Shown here: positions 1 to 7,608 of the stretch, one piece after another
Layout: each line of letters starts with the position of its first letter
How positions within the stretch are numbered: the first letter of the stretch is position 1
Source: CAVPRW01 sp046727435 [NCBI: bacterium]
GTDB lineage: Bacteria; Tectomicrobia; Entotheonellia; J063
DNA length: 24,316 nucleotides
NCBI GenBank assembly: GCA_046727435.1
Contig: JBKPCR010000399.1
Span: 1-24,316, forward strand
Direction of reading: 5' to 3'
Notes under the pieces: generated by a model
Told to the model about the DNA's origin: nothing
The model's input: only the letters and a program-made list of their open reading frames with translations
Database searches by the model: none
Translations under genes and position numbers: made by a program

Positions 1-25
1 TCTTGCCTGGAGAGCTCTCAACCGC

Positions 26-1024
26 TCAGGCCAATGAGTCTATCGTGGCGCGGGCTGCCCGCAGATTTGCGACTGGGGTTTGGGGAGAGATCGAGCATCC
101 GGGGCCGATGAGGATCCCTTCACGGGTTTGTTCCACGGCGCGGCGGATCTGTGCTGCAACCGCCTGCGGCGTGCCGTGCCGCAGGGTATCGACGTGATCT
201 ACCCCACCGATGACGGGCCGCTGGCTGTGCCGCCATACCTCGCCGATCTGCGGATTGGTCGCGTCTGTCGTGGCCCAATTCACCGCCTGTGCGGGGTAAT
301 CCATGAGCTTCCACAGCATGTTATGGCTACGACAGACATGCAGAATATTGAACGGGGCACCGTCCACGGCCTTGAGTACGCGCACATCGTAGGGCCGGCC
401 GAACTCCTCATATTCCGCGTCGGTCAGCCGATCGTAGGTAGCCCAACCGGTCGTAGCATAGAATAATCCGTCGACACCAACCTCTAGGCAGGCTCTGGCA
501 AAACCTTCAAAGGTGACGGTAATGGCTTCAAGGGCTTCATGCACGCGCTCGGGATACTGTACCAGATGCTCGTGCATCACCTCATCCGAACCGACCAACC
601 GCCCGGCGACGGACAACGGTGTGAAGATGGTCTCGACAAACGGCACCTCACTTCGGAGTCCCTCCTTAATGAGACGCAGGGCTTGCAATTGCTCACCGAA
701 GGCGCCGGTTGTAGGCGCTAGGGGTTTGATTTGGCGCCAATCGTCTGAGGTCTTGATGGCGACTTCGATGAGCTTGGGATCGATGTAGGGCTGCCCGCTA
801 AATTGGAATCGGCAACCCCAGGGTTCCGCATGGTAGCATGCGCGCGGGTTGACCTTCATAAAATCCCAATCGTAGGTGCGTTGAAAGTCTAGCATCGCCT
901 CTGCCAGGCCGGCGGCGCTGGTTTCCTTGTCGAAAAAATGGCGCCAAAAACTGATCGGGGGACGATCGACCGGTTTTCCCTGCAAGGCGGCTCGCAAGCG
1001 TTCGCGTCTATTCATCTGGTCCAT
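26..1024 (-). CDS. URO-D superfamily protein (uroporphyrinogen decarboxylase-like / methyltransferase-like), not canonical HemE
   Basis: The protein has 332 residues and starts at an ATG with GGAGA seven bases upstream. The N-terminus (NRRERLRAALQGKPVDRPP) is the opening common to the uroporphyrinogen decarboxylase superfamily, and a late glycine-rich strand (GILIGPGCSISPQTP, about residues 304-318) fits the end of its TIM barrel. The arginine-rich HemE signature near the start (PVWxMRQAGR) is absent; PPISFWRHFFDKE stands in its place. The family also includes corrinoid and thiol methyltransferases and many enzymes of unknown substrate, so haem synthesis should not be assumed. It is last in a three-gene minus-strand run after a D,D-carboxypeptidase and an enoyl-CoA hydratase, and neither neighbour points to tetrapyrrole work. 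I am confident of the superfamily and cannot name the reaction. Confidence 0.8.
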   Translation of the reverse strand: MDQMNRRERLRAALQGKPVDRPPISFWRHFFDKETSAAGLAEAMLDFQRTYDWDFMKVNPRACYHAEPWGCRFQFSGQPYIDPKLIEVAIKTSDDWRQIKPLAPTTGAFGEQLQALRLIKEGLRSEVPFVETIFTPLSVAGRLVGSDEVMHEHLVQYPERVHEALEAITVTFEGFARACLEVGVDGLFYATTGWATYDRLTDAEYEEFGRPYDVRVLKAVDGAPFNILHVCRSHNMLWKLMDYPAQAVNWATTDATNPQIGEVWRHSQRPVIGGVDHVDTLRHGTPQAVAAQIRRAVEQTREGILIGPGCSISPQTPVANLRAARATIDSLA

Positions 1025-1031
1025 GGCGTTC

Positions 1032-1045
1032 TCCAGTATACTGGA
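1032..1045 (-). promoter_or_regulatory. Perfect 14-bp palindrome overlapping the ribosome binding site of the URO-D-like gene
   Basis: TCCAGTATACTGGA reads the same on both strands and lies in the 31-base gap between the enoyl-CoA hydratase stop and the URO-D-like start. On the minus-strand transcript it can fold into a 5-bp hairpin with a UAUA loop. The 3' arm supplies the GGA of the Shine-Dalgarno GGAGA. It could be a repressor site or a hairpin limiting translation; the sequence does not decide between them. Confidence 0.45.
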
Positions 1046-1055
1046 AGCGGATGGG

Positions 1056-1838
1056 CTAGCGTCCCTTGAACTGCGGTGGGCGTTTTTCCTGAAAGGCCCT
1101 GGCCCCTTCCATCCGATCTTCCGTAGTCCGTAGGAGGGTATAGAGTTCCGCCTCGACTTTCAAGCCTTCGGTGAGAGGAAGTTCCACGCCTCGGACGATG
1201 GCCTCTTTGGCATATTTGACCGCTAACGGGGCGCGCGAGACGATCGTCTGGGCGAGATCCTCGACCGCCAGCTTGAGTTGATCATGTGGAACCACTTGCT
1301 CCACGAGGCCCAGGCGCAATGCTTCAGGCGCAGCGATGTGCCTGCCGGTAAGGATCAATTCGAACGCCTTCCCCCGTCCAACCAGACGCGGCAATCGTTG
1401 CGTGCCCCCACCCCCCGGAATGATCCCCAGCGTCACCTCAGTCAGCCCCAGGTGCGCCTGATCCGAGGCCACGCGCATATCGCAGCACATCGCCAACTCG
1501 CAGCCTCCACCAAGCGCGTAGCCGTTGATCGCCGCGATAATCGGGGCTTCACAGCGGCTCATGGCCTGCCAAAAATTGAGCCGCAACCGATCTTCTCGAT
1601 CCTCCACGACCGAGGTCGGCTCGCGCCACTCTTTGATATCGGCTCCTGCGCAAAAGGCCCGGCCGGCACCGGTGATGACCACAACTCGCACACCAGGATC
1701 GGCTTGCAGGTCCGTAAAACATTGCTTCAGATCGCGACGTAGGGGGGTATTCAGCGCGTTAAGGGCAGTCGGGCGGTTGAGCGTTACATAGACTACATGC
1801 TGCCGCTGCTCAACCAGGAGGGTGTCATAGGTCGTCAA
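1056..1838 (-). CDS. Enoyl-CoA hydratase/isomerase (crotonase family)
   Basis: This is a 260-residue protein of normal crotonase length. The chosen start is TTG at 1838, with GAGGAG seven bases upstream; no ATG gives a better start. Oxyanion-hole and CoA-binding segments are clear: GRAFCAGADIKE (59-70) and NGYALGGGCELAMCCD (105-120). Both catalytic glutamates of true hydratases are present, Glu114 and Glu134 (LTEVTLGIIPGGGGTQRL). Hydration of a trans-2-enoyl-CoA, as in beta-oxidation or short-chain acyl-CoA metabolism, is therefore likely, though chain length and pathway cannot be read from sequence. It begins 17 bases after the carboxypeptidase stop and is probably cotranscribed with it. No other beta-oxidation gene lies nearby. 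Confidence 0.92.
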   Translation of the reverse strand: MTTYDTLLVEQRQHVVYVTLNRPTALNALNTPLRRDLKQCFTDLQADPGVRVVVITGAGRAFCAGADIKEWREPTSVVEDREDRLRLNFWQAMSRCEAPIIAAINGYALGGGCELAMCCDMRVASDQAHLGLTEVTLGIIPGGGGTQRLPRLVGRGKAFELILTGRHIAAPEALRLGLVEQVVPHDQLKLAVEDLAQTIVSRAPLAVKYAKEAIVRGVELPLTEGLKVEAELYTLLRTTEDRMEGARAFQEKRPPQFKGR

Positions 1839-1855
1839 CGGCTTCTCCTCAAGCT

Positions 1856-3070
1856 TTAATCCGAGGCAGCGACCACGGCATCGAGTCCCATCTGACTCTT
1901 CAGACGGCCGACAAAGCGTTTAGCCTCCCCCTGCGTATCGAATTCTCCCAGCCGTACCTTATAGAATTTGGCTGTCCGTGTTCCTGAGGTCATCACATGG
2001 GCCGTATAGCCGCGTTGGTGTAGGCGCTGTCGCAGCATCTCAGCCAGGCGTTTTTCGCGGAAGGCTCCCACTTGAACGGTGTATGCCGAAGTATTCCCGC
2101 CTCTGACTTCCGCAGCCTTTTGCTCACGTGGCTTGGGTTCGGGGAGCATACGTTCGGACGGCTTCCGTTCAGGCGGTGGAGCGGAGAGTGGAGCGGGGAG
2201 CGTCGTTATATTGCTGAGGGAGACGAAGCGCGGTTCTGCAGAGCCAGTGGATGAGAATCCATACAGCAAGAGCTCATTGACGTCGTTCCACAAGCGTGAG
2301 CTGGCGAGGACGGAGACAATGAGTGTTTTGCCGCTATGCTCTACCATACCGACGTAGCAGTGTCTCGACGCTCGAGTCCATCCAGTCTTCCCCCCCAGCG
2401 CCCCGGGGAAGGTCCACAACAGTCGGTTATGATTGCGGACCGTCCAGGCGCGGCCCGTCATACTCTCGACGCTTGCGGTCTTCATCTGCATGATCTCGGC
2501 GAAGTCAGGGCGCTGCATAGCATAGCGTAAGATCACAGCCAAGTCATACACGGTCGAATAATGGTCATCGGAGGGCAGGCCCGAGGCATTCTCAAACTGG
2601 GTATTCTGCGCCCCCAGTTCGCGAGCTCTACGGGTCATGAGTCTAGCGAATGCCGTTTCCGAGCCGCTGATCTTCTCAGCTAGCGCCGCACTGGCATCGT
2701 TTGCAGATTTAAGGAGGATGGCCTGGAGGAGGTCATCGGCACGCATCAGTTCTCCCGGCCTCAAATACAGTTTCGATGCGCTCATCGAAGCGGCATAAGC
2801 ACTGACCTGGATGATTTCGTGGGGGCGTAACCGTTCCACTCCCAACAGACCGGTCATGACCTTCGTGGTACTGGCCATGGGGAGGGGAAGATGAGCATTC
2901 TTCTCATACAGGATCTCTCCCGTCGGGGCATCCATAATCAGAGCCGCGACGGCAGAGGGATCCGGATCAGCTGATGCGGAGGAGGGGAGACTGCAAATGT
3001 TCCAGAAAAGCAACAGCAGGACGGGAAGCAGCAGCCCGATTGGTGCCATAGGCCCTCGGAGCCAGGACAC
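1856..3070 (-). CDS. D-alanyl-D-alanine carboxypeptidase (low-molecular-weight PBP) with C-terminal SPOR domain
   Basis: This secreted serine peptidase trims the terminal D-Ala from peptidoglycan pentapeptides in the periplasm. A hydrophobic segment (about 11-25) and an ASA-type cleavage site near residue 34 make a signal peptide. All three penicillin-binding motifs are present: SxxK as Ser67-Thr-Thr-Lys70, SxN as Ser122-Ala-Asn124, and KTG at 228-230. A proline- and charge-rich linker (about 291-327) leads to a SPOR domain (about 328-402, beginning YTVQVGAF), a fold that binds glycan stripped of stem peptides at division sites. At 404 residues it exceeds a bare DacF-type enzyme because of the SPOR tail. 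The start is GTG at 3070; ATG at 3049 is an alternative. It heads the minus-strand three-gene run. Confidence 0.93.
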   Translation of the reverse strand: MSWLRGPMAPIGLLLPVLLLLFWNICSLPSSASADPDPSAVAALIMDAPTGEILYEKNAHLPLPMASTTKVMTGLLGVERLRPHEIIQVSAYAASMSASKLYLRPGELMRADDLLQAILLKSANDASAALAEKISGSETAFARLMTRRARELGAQNTQFENASGLPSDDHYSTVYDLAVILRYAMQRPDFAEIMQMKTASVESMTGRAWTVRNHNRLLWTFPGALGGKTGWTRASRHCYVGMVEHSGKTLIVSVLASSRLWNDVNELLLYGFSSTGSAEPRFVSLSNITTLPAPLSAPPPERKPSERMLPEPKPREQKAAEVRGGNTSAYTVQVGAFREKRLAEMLRQRLHQRGYTAHVMTSGTRTAKFYKVRLGEFDTQGEAKRFVGRLKSQMGLDAVVAASD

Positions 3071-3139
3071 TGTTGAGATTTCTACCGCTACTGTCCGTGA
3101 CGCAACTTTGTGCTTGTGCAGCCACGTTGAACGCGCGTG

Positions 3140-3168
3140 ATTATGCCACGCCCCCTGTCTGAATGCAA
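3140..3168 (-). promoter_or_regulatory. Sigma70-type promoter for the dac-echA-URO-D operon
   Basis: On the minus strand TTGCAT (3163-3168) is followed after exactly 17 bases by CATAAT (3140-3145). It lies about 70 bases upstream of the carboxypeptidase start and diverges from the plus-strand promoter at 3234-3263. Confidence 0.6.
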
Positions 3169-3233
3169 CTCAAAATCCAGCCGTCATTTGGCCATCGGCG
3201 GTTACATTCCAGCCCCTGTACGAGCGGCATTGC

Positions 3234-3263
3234 TTGACGCTGGCGAGAACCTTCGGATATACT
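3234..3263 (+). promoter_or_regulatory. Sigma70-type promoter for the small membrane protein gene
   Basis: TTGACG (3234-3239) and TATACT (3258-3263) are separated by 18 bases. Transcription would begin near 3270, about 60 bases before the start at 3331. Confidence 0.6.
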
Positions 3264-3330
3264 TCGAATAAAATGAGGACTGTTAACGATTTGCGCTGAC
3301 CCGCGAGCATTCCGGTAGGGAGGTGAGGGT

Positions 3331-3522
3331 ATGTCCTATCAGATGTTCACCGATGGGCTGATGATCGGGTTTCTCTCCGGTATCGTCTTCTGTGTGGTGG
3401 TGTATCGATTCGTCCTGCAACGGCACGGACGCTCGACTAGGCGCGAGATCGATGCACTAGTGCAGCAATTTCAGGACCACTTCCGCAATACGCGTCGGGG
3501 AGACGGCGAAAAGCTGGAGTGA
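3331..3522 (+). CDS. Small single-span membrane protein of unknown function
   Basis: A 63-residue ORF with a good ribosome binding site (GGGAGGTGAG just upstream of the ATG) and a convincing promoter 70 bases away, so I take it as a real gene. Residues about 9-28 are hydrophobic (GLMIGFLSGIVFCVVVYRFV) and form one membrane helix. The remainder is short, basic and then helical (RHGRSTRREIDALVQQFQDH), and the positive-inside rule places it in the cytoplasm. I do not recognise a family. It sits alone between the divergent dac operon and the metallophosphoesterase gene, with about 240 bases of AT-rich spacer downstream. Confidence 0.65.
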   Translation: MSYQMFTDGLMIGFLSGIVFCVVVYRFVLQRHGRSTRREIDALVQQFQDHFRNTRRGDGEKLE

Positions 3523-3546
3523 CAGGGAGCCAGTCTAACACGGATG

Positions 3547-3678
3547 CATATGAGCTTCAATTCGGCGGCTGGCGATAGACAAATATCGCGTCTACGGTTC
3601 TCGCGGTTCCATATGTCAGTATACGTATGGATAGCTATTTTTAACTACATCTTTTTATAAAATCTATACTAACATATG
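3547..3678. repeat. Three CATATG hexamers spaced exactly 63 bp apart
   Basis: CATATG occurs at 3547-3552, 3610-3615 and 3673-3678, a 63-base period repeated twice (six turns of DNA at 10.5 bp). The flanks are not conserved and no fourth copy follows or precedes. The stretch is notably AT-rich from about 3600 to 3720. Each hexamer is self-complementary. Chance cannot be excluded. Confidence 0.35.
3641..3670 (+). promoter_or_regulatory. Possible promoter for the metallophosphoesterase gene
   Basis: TTAACT (3641-3646), an 18-base spacer and TATACT (3665-3670) lie in an AT-rich stretch 90-120 bases before the chosen start. TATAAA at 3656-3661 is another possible -10 element. The -35 match is weak. 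Confidence 0.35.
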
Positions 3679-3761
3679 ATCATCTGCTGATACTCATGAA
3701 CCTGTGTTCTAGTTATAGAGACAACCTTTGGTCCATGCAGGAAACCTATGAGGTTCCGACC

Positions 3762-4502
3762 ATGCGCATCGGCATCTTTTCGGACGTGCATGCAAATCTT
3801 GAGGCATTGCAGGCGGTACTCACCGCATACCAGCAGACTCAAATTGATCGTTATATATGTTTAGGGGACACCGTCGGGTACGGCGCCAACCCGAATGAGT
3901 GCTGTCAGATCGTGCGCGACCTCGCGGATCTTGTCATTCTGGGAAACCACGACGCCGCCTGCAGTGGCCGCATGAGCACCGAATGGTTTAACGCTGCCGC
4001 GCGCGTGGCCGTAGAGGGGCATCAGCATATGCTTGATAACGCACACATGAGTTGGCTCGCCCAGCTGCCATACCGTATCGAGCTGGATGACATGCTGCTC
4101 TGCCACGGATCACCATACCAACAGGAGGAATTCCCCTACATACTGGACGAAGCTGATGTGGAAATGATAGTTCAGCATGGTTCCACCTATCAGTCCCTGA
4201 TTTTCGTGGGCCATACCCATCTGGCCACCGCCTTCATTTTTCGCGAACAGCCAGTCCTGCGTATCTGGGAAGACCCGCATACGACCATTCAAATTTTGCC
4301 CGACCATCGCTACGTCTTCAATGTCGGGAGCGTTGGACAACCGCGCGACGGCGACTGGCGTGCTTCCTATGGGATTTTCGACACGGCGGCACGGTCATTC
4401 GAGTTGCGACGAGCCGAGTACGACGTGGATACCGCCAGCGAGAAAATCGTCCGCCTTGGCTTCCCACTGACCCTTAGCGAACGTCTCTTCCTCGGCGTGT
4501 AA
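3762..4502 (+). CDS. Calcineurin-like metallophosphoesterase (phosphodiesterase/phosphatase)
   Basis: I place the start at the ATG at 3762 because the family begins MRIGIFSDVHANLEAL and GAGGT lies seven bases upstream; an in-frame ATG at 3696 would add 22 residues with no family character. The 246-residue protein shows the complete dimetal centre: Asp8 and His10 (SDVH), Asp36 (LGDTVGYG), Asn62-His63 (GNHD), His115 (CHGSP), and His151/His153 (GHTH), followed by NVGSVGQPRDGD. These are the motifs of the YfcE/MJ0936-type cytoplasmic phosphodiesterases. The natural substrate cannot be told from the sequence. It is followed by a tight inverted repeat and a separate promoter for def, so it is probably a single-gene unit. 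Confidence 0.9.
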   Translation: MRIGIFSDVHANLEALQAVLTAYQQTQIDRYICLGDTVGYGANPNECCQIVRDLADLVILGNHDAACSGRMSTEWFNAAARVAVEGHQHMLDNAHMSWLAQLPYRIELDDMLLCHGSPYQQEEFPYILDEADVEMIVQHGSTYQSLIFVGHTHLATAFIFREQPVLRIWEDPHTTIQILPDHRYVFNVGSVGQPRDGDWRASYGIFDTAARSFELRRAEYDVDTASEKIVRLGFPLTLSERLFLGV

Positions 4503-4517
4503 GGACCCTCAGGGTCC
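4503..4517 (+). repeat. Tight inverted repeat directly after the metallophosphoesterase stop
   Basis: GGACCCT and AGGGTCC are perfect 7-base arms around a single C and start at the base after TAA. In RNA this would be a 6-bp stem with a 3-base loop. No T-run follows, so it is not a classic intrinsic terminator. It may protect the mRNA end or act as a weak terminator. Confidence 0.4.
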
Positions 4518-4600
4518 ACACAACTCTGGCAGTTTCCGGCAGGCTTGATGATCGCGGTGACAATAAGGGATGCGAAGGCTCGTGCAGCTTGGGATGAACG

Positions 4601-4629
4601 TTGCTTTTGGCCATTGGCTTCGCTACACT
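4601..4629 (+). promoter_or_regulatory. Sigma70-type promoter for def-fmt-rsmB-PASTA
   Basis: TTGCTT (4601-4606) and TACACT (4624-4629) are 17 bases apart. The leader to the def start is about 110 bases and contains the hairpin at 4693-4716. Confidence 0.5.
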
Positions 4630-4692
4630 GTGGACCGTTCGAAAGATGGGTTGCGAGGTGCTAGCAGGCCACGCACCCATCTCACTGCTGTA

Positions 4693-4716
4693 GTGCAGAG
4701 TATCTCAATACTGCAC
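4693..4716 (+). promoter_or_regulatory. Hairpin in the def leader
   Basis: GTGCAG...TAT pairs with ATA-CTGCAC around a CTCA loop: nine pairs interrupted by a two-base AG bulge. It lies about 30 bases upstream of the def start and just before its ribosome binding site. No known riboswitch is recognised. Confidence 0.4.
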
Positions 4717-4745
4717 CATAAATTATGGCGACAAGGGAGTGGACG

Positions 4746-5261
4746 ATGGCGATACGAGAGATTCGGAAGTATCCCGATCCGGTGCTGCGGAAAAAGGCGG
4801 CTCCGGTCAAAATTATAGATGGCGACCTCCGTAAATTAGTCGATGACATGGTCGACACCATGTATGCAGAGCCCGGCGTCGGGCTTGCCGCGCCCCAGAT
4901 CGGGGTGTCGCTGCGACTGTTGGTCACCGATATCACCGTCGGCGAAAAACCGGACTCGCTGATCGTCCTGGTCAATCCGAAGATCGTCTCCGCTAGCGGC
5001 CGAGTGATCGACGAAGAGGGTTGTCTGAGCATCCCCAACATTCGTGCCGAGATCCCGCGTGCTGAGTCGGTGGAGATACGTGGTTGGGACTTGGATCAGC
5101 AGGAGGTAAGCGTCAAGGGCCGTGGTTACCTGGCCAGGGCCTTTCAGCATGAAATGGACCATCTTGATGGCATCCTCATCTGGGACCGTATGAGCAAGAT
5201 TCAGCGCGAGGTCCTGAAGAACGAATGGAAGCGGTATCAACGCGATGCCGTCAAAGGATAA
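4746..5261 (+). CDS. def: Peptide deformylase
   Basis: Removes the formyl group from the N-terminal methionine of new proteins using a bound metal ion (usually Fe2+). All three signature motifs are intact: GVGLAAPQIG (44-53), EGCLSIP (91-97, metal ligand Cys93) and QHEMDH (134-139, metal ligands His135 and His139, catalytic Glu136). The length is 171 residues, typical of bacterial Def. I chose the ATG at 4746, with AAGGGAG six bases upstream, over the ATG at 4725, which adds seven unconserved residues and would place this ribosome binding site inside the gene. It precedes fmt by six bases, the usual pairing of the two formyl-methionine enzymes. Confidence 0.97.
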   Translation: MAIREIRKYPDPVLRKKAAPVKIIDGDLRKLVDDMVDTMYAEPGVGLAAPQIGVSLRLLVTDITVGEKPDSLIVLVNPKIVSASGRVIDEEGCLSIPNIRAEIPRAESVEIRGWDLDQQEVSVKGRGYLARAFQHEMDHLDGILIWDRMSKIQREVLKNEWKRYQRDAVKG

Positions 5262-5267
5262 GTCGTC

Positions 5268-6203
5268 GTGAATGTGGCGTTCATGGGAACCTCGGCGTTT
5301 GCAGTGCCTGCGTTAGAGCGGCTCGTGGCCTCCCGTCATGCCGTTGTCGCCGTGGTCACCCAACCCGATCGTCCACGAGGGCGTGGGCAACGGATCGACG
5401 CATCGCCGGTCAAGCAAGTGGCAACGGGACAGCGATTGCGCATTCTCCAACCGCGTCGGGCGAGTGATCCGCAGCTCCTTGCCGAGCTCAAATCTCTAGC
5501 CCCGCAGGTCATTGCGGTCGCTGCCTATGGGCAGTTACTGCGCCCTGCTCTCCTCACCATTCCCCCGTTGGGATGCGTCAATGTGCACGCCTCACTGCTG
5601 CCCAAATATCGTGGCGCGGCCCCCATTAACTGGGCGCTTATCCGGGGCGAGCGGGTGACGGGTGTGACCATCATGCTCATCGATGCAACGTTGGACACAG
5701 GCCCAATCCTGCTGCAGGCTGAGCTTGCCATCGAGCCATTCGATGATGCCGGCACTTTGCAGGAACGTCTGGCGGCGTGCGGCGCGGAGACGCTTATGCA
5801 CACCCTGGATGGTATGGAGTCTGGGGCCTTGAAACCGATGCCACAAGACCATGTTCAGGCAACGTACGCTCCGAAGCTGCGGAAGGAGGATGGCATCATC
5901 GTGTGGGGTCGAAGCGCCGATGACCTGGCCCATCTCATCCGCGGCGTGACCCCTTGGCCGGGGGCGGTGACCACGCATCGGGGCAAGCCCTTGCGTATTT
6001 GGCGTGCGACGCCGATGGCGATGTCTGGCTCCGGGAGGCCTGGAAGGGTTGCCACCATCGATGCACTTGGCATCTGGGTTGAGACTGGGGATGGTTATCT
6101 GGTGCTGCTCGAGGTGCAACCGGCAAGTGGTCGCCGGATGGCTGCGGCGGCCTATGCGCGCGGCCATGCATTGCGCCCTGAAGATGTGCTCGGCACATGT
6201 TGA
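5268..6203 (+). CDS. fmt: Methionyl-tRNA formyltransferase
   Basis: Formylates Met-tRNA(fMet) with 10-formyl-tetrahydrofolate to make the initiator tRNA. The start is GTG at 5268, giving the standard N-terminus MNVAFMGTSAFAVPALERL. The folate and catalytic segment NVHASLLPKYRGAAP (105-119) holds the catalytic Asn105 and His107, and Asp143 sits in TLDTGP. A C-terminal OB-like domain completes the usual 311 residues. It lies six bases after def. Its last codons overlap the first seven bases of rsmB, so translation of the two is probably coupled. Confidence 0.97.
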   Translation: MNVAFMGTSAFAVPALERLVASRHAVVAVVTQPDRPRGRGQRIDASPVKQVATGQRLRILQPRRASDPQLLAELKSLAPQVIAVAAYGQLLRPALLTIPPLGCVNVHASLLPKYRGAAPINWALIRGERVTGVTIMLIDATLDTGPILLQAELAIEPFDDAGTLQERLAACGAETLMHTLDGMESGALKPMPQDHVQATYAPKLRKEDGIIVWGRSADDLAHLIRGVTPWPGAVTTHRGKPLRIWRATPMAMSGSGRPGRVATIDALGIWVETGDGYLVLLEVQPASGRRMAAAAYARGHALRPEDVLGTC

Positions 6204-7558
6204 GTTCACCAATTCAGCCACAGCCGGCGCGGAAGCTCGCTCTCCGGGTGCTACGCCGCGTCGAGACCACAGCGGGCTTTGCCGACCAATTCATCGCTGC
6301 GCTGTCGGCTGCGCAGGGCCTCACACCACAGGCTCGAGCCTTCTTGCGCGAGCTCACCTACGGGGTCCTACGCTGGCGGAATCGGCTCGATTGGATGCTT
6401 CAGCAGTGCTCGGACCGTCTCCTGGAATCGTTGACCCCCGCCGTGCGCAACCTTCTCCGGCTGGGTGCTTACCAGCTCTGCTTCATGGATCACCTGCCGC
6501 CGTACGCTGCCGTCAGTGAAACAGTGCAACTGGCAAAACAGGTCGGCCATGTGGGAGTGGTGGCATATGTGAACGCAGTGCTGCGCGCGTTGGAGCGCCA
6601 GCGTGGCGCCATGTCCCTTCCAGAGATCTCCACAGACCTCCTGGCCTATCTCACCATTACTCAGTCGCATCCACGCTGGTTGGTCGAGCGCTGGCTCGCT
6701 TCCTATGGCCCCCAACAGGCCGTGGCGATGTGCCAGGCGGATAACATGCGTCCGCCTCTCATGGTGCGAGTGAACCGACGACGCACTACACGTGAGCGTC
6801 TCTTAACCTCCCTGGCGGCCGACGGCTGTGAGGTAGAGCCCTCTTGCTATGCTCCCGATGGGGTCTGCATCAGGTCGCATGCCGCACTTGACCAGCTCCA
6901 GAGTTATCGAGACGGTTGGTTTACGGTCCAGGACGAGGCGGCCATCCTGTGCGGATATCTCCTAACACCGGAGCCTGGAGAGCGGATGCTCGACGCCTGC
7001 GCTGCTCCTGGCGGAAAAGCTACGCATGCGGCGGAATTGATGGCGGATAGCGGTGAAATTCTGTGCCTTGACCACAGCTCTCAACGGTTAAAGCTCGTGC
7101 TGGAGAATGCTCGGCGCTTGGGCTTACAATGCTTGCGTGGTGTGGTGGGAAAGGCCGAGAGGATTGAGTTCAAGCGTGCGTTTGACCGCATCCTGGTTGA
7201 TGCACCATGTTCGGGCCTCGGGGTGTTGCGCCGCCACCCCGACGCAAAATGGCGCAAGGGGCCAGAGTTGATTAGCATGATGGCTCGTCAACAAGCCTCC
7301 ATTTTGGCGCATCTCAGCCAGTTTGTGAAACCTGATGGACTTTTGCTCTATATCACCTGTTCGACGGAGGCAGAGGAAAATCAGCACCTTGTGAAAGAGT
7401 TTTTAGAGCGTCATCCCAACTATGCCCTAGAAGCAGTTACCAGGGACCTCCCCGATGCAGCACGTGTTTTTGCACGGGAAGGGGGATGGTTGCAAACATG
7501 GCCGGGGCCCGAGGGCCTCGATGGCTTTTTCGGCGCCCGCCTACGGCGTCTCACGTAG
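6197..7558 (+). CDS. rsmB: 16S rRNA (cytosine-967 C5) methyltransferase
   Basis: Methylates C967 of 16S rRNA with S-adenosylmethionine. Residues about 8-140 form the NusB-like RNA-binding domain (ARKLALRVLRRVE, then a YVNAVLR segment). The Rossmann methyltransferase domain follows: SAM motif DACAAPGGKATHAAELM (266-282), DAPCSGLGVLRRHPD (335-349, Cys338) and YITCSTEAEEN (385-395, Cys388). The two cysteines are the pair used by RNA m5C enzymes. At 453 residues it is slightly longer than the E. coli protein. Start ATG at 6197 overlaps the fmt end, as in many bacterial def-fmt-rsmB operons. Confidence 0.95.
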   Translation: MLSSPIQPQPARKLALRVLRRVETTAGFADQFIAALSAAQGLTPQARAFLRELTYGVLRWRNRLDWMLQQCSDRLLESLTPAVRNLLRLGAYQLCFMDHLPPYAAVSETVQLAKQVGHVGVVAYVNAVLRALERQRGAMSLPEISTDLLAYLTITQSHPRWLVERWLASYGPQQAVAMCQADNMRPPLMVRVNRRRTTRERLLTSLAADGCEVEPSCYAPDGVCIRSHAALDQLQSYRDGWFTVQDEAAILCGYLLTPEPGERMLDACAAPGGKATHAAELMADSGEILCLDHSSQRLKLVLENARRLGLQCLRGVVGKAERIEFKRAFDRILVDAPCSGLGVLRRHPDAKWRKGPELISMMARQQASILAHLSQFVKPDGLLLYITCSTEAEENQHLVKEFLERHPNYALEAVTRDLPDAARVFAREGGWLQTWPGPEGLDGFFGARLRRLT

Positions 7559-7608
7559 AATATTAACTCGATGGCGTCCTGCCTGACCGGGGAACGGATC
7601 GCAGTGCC

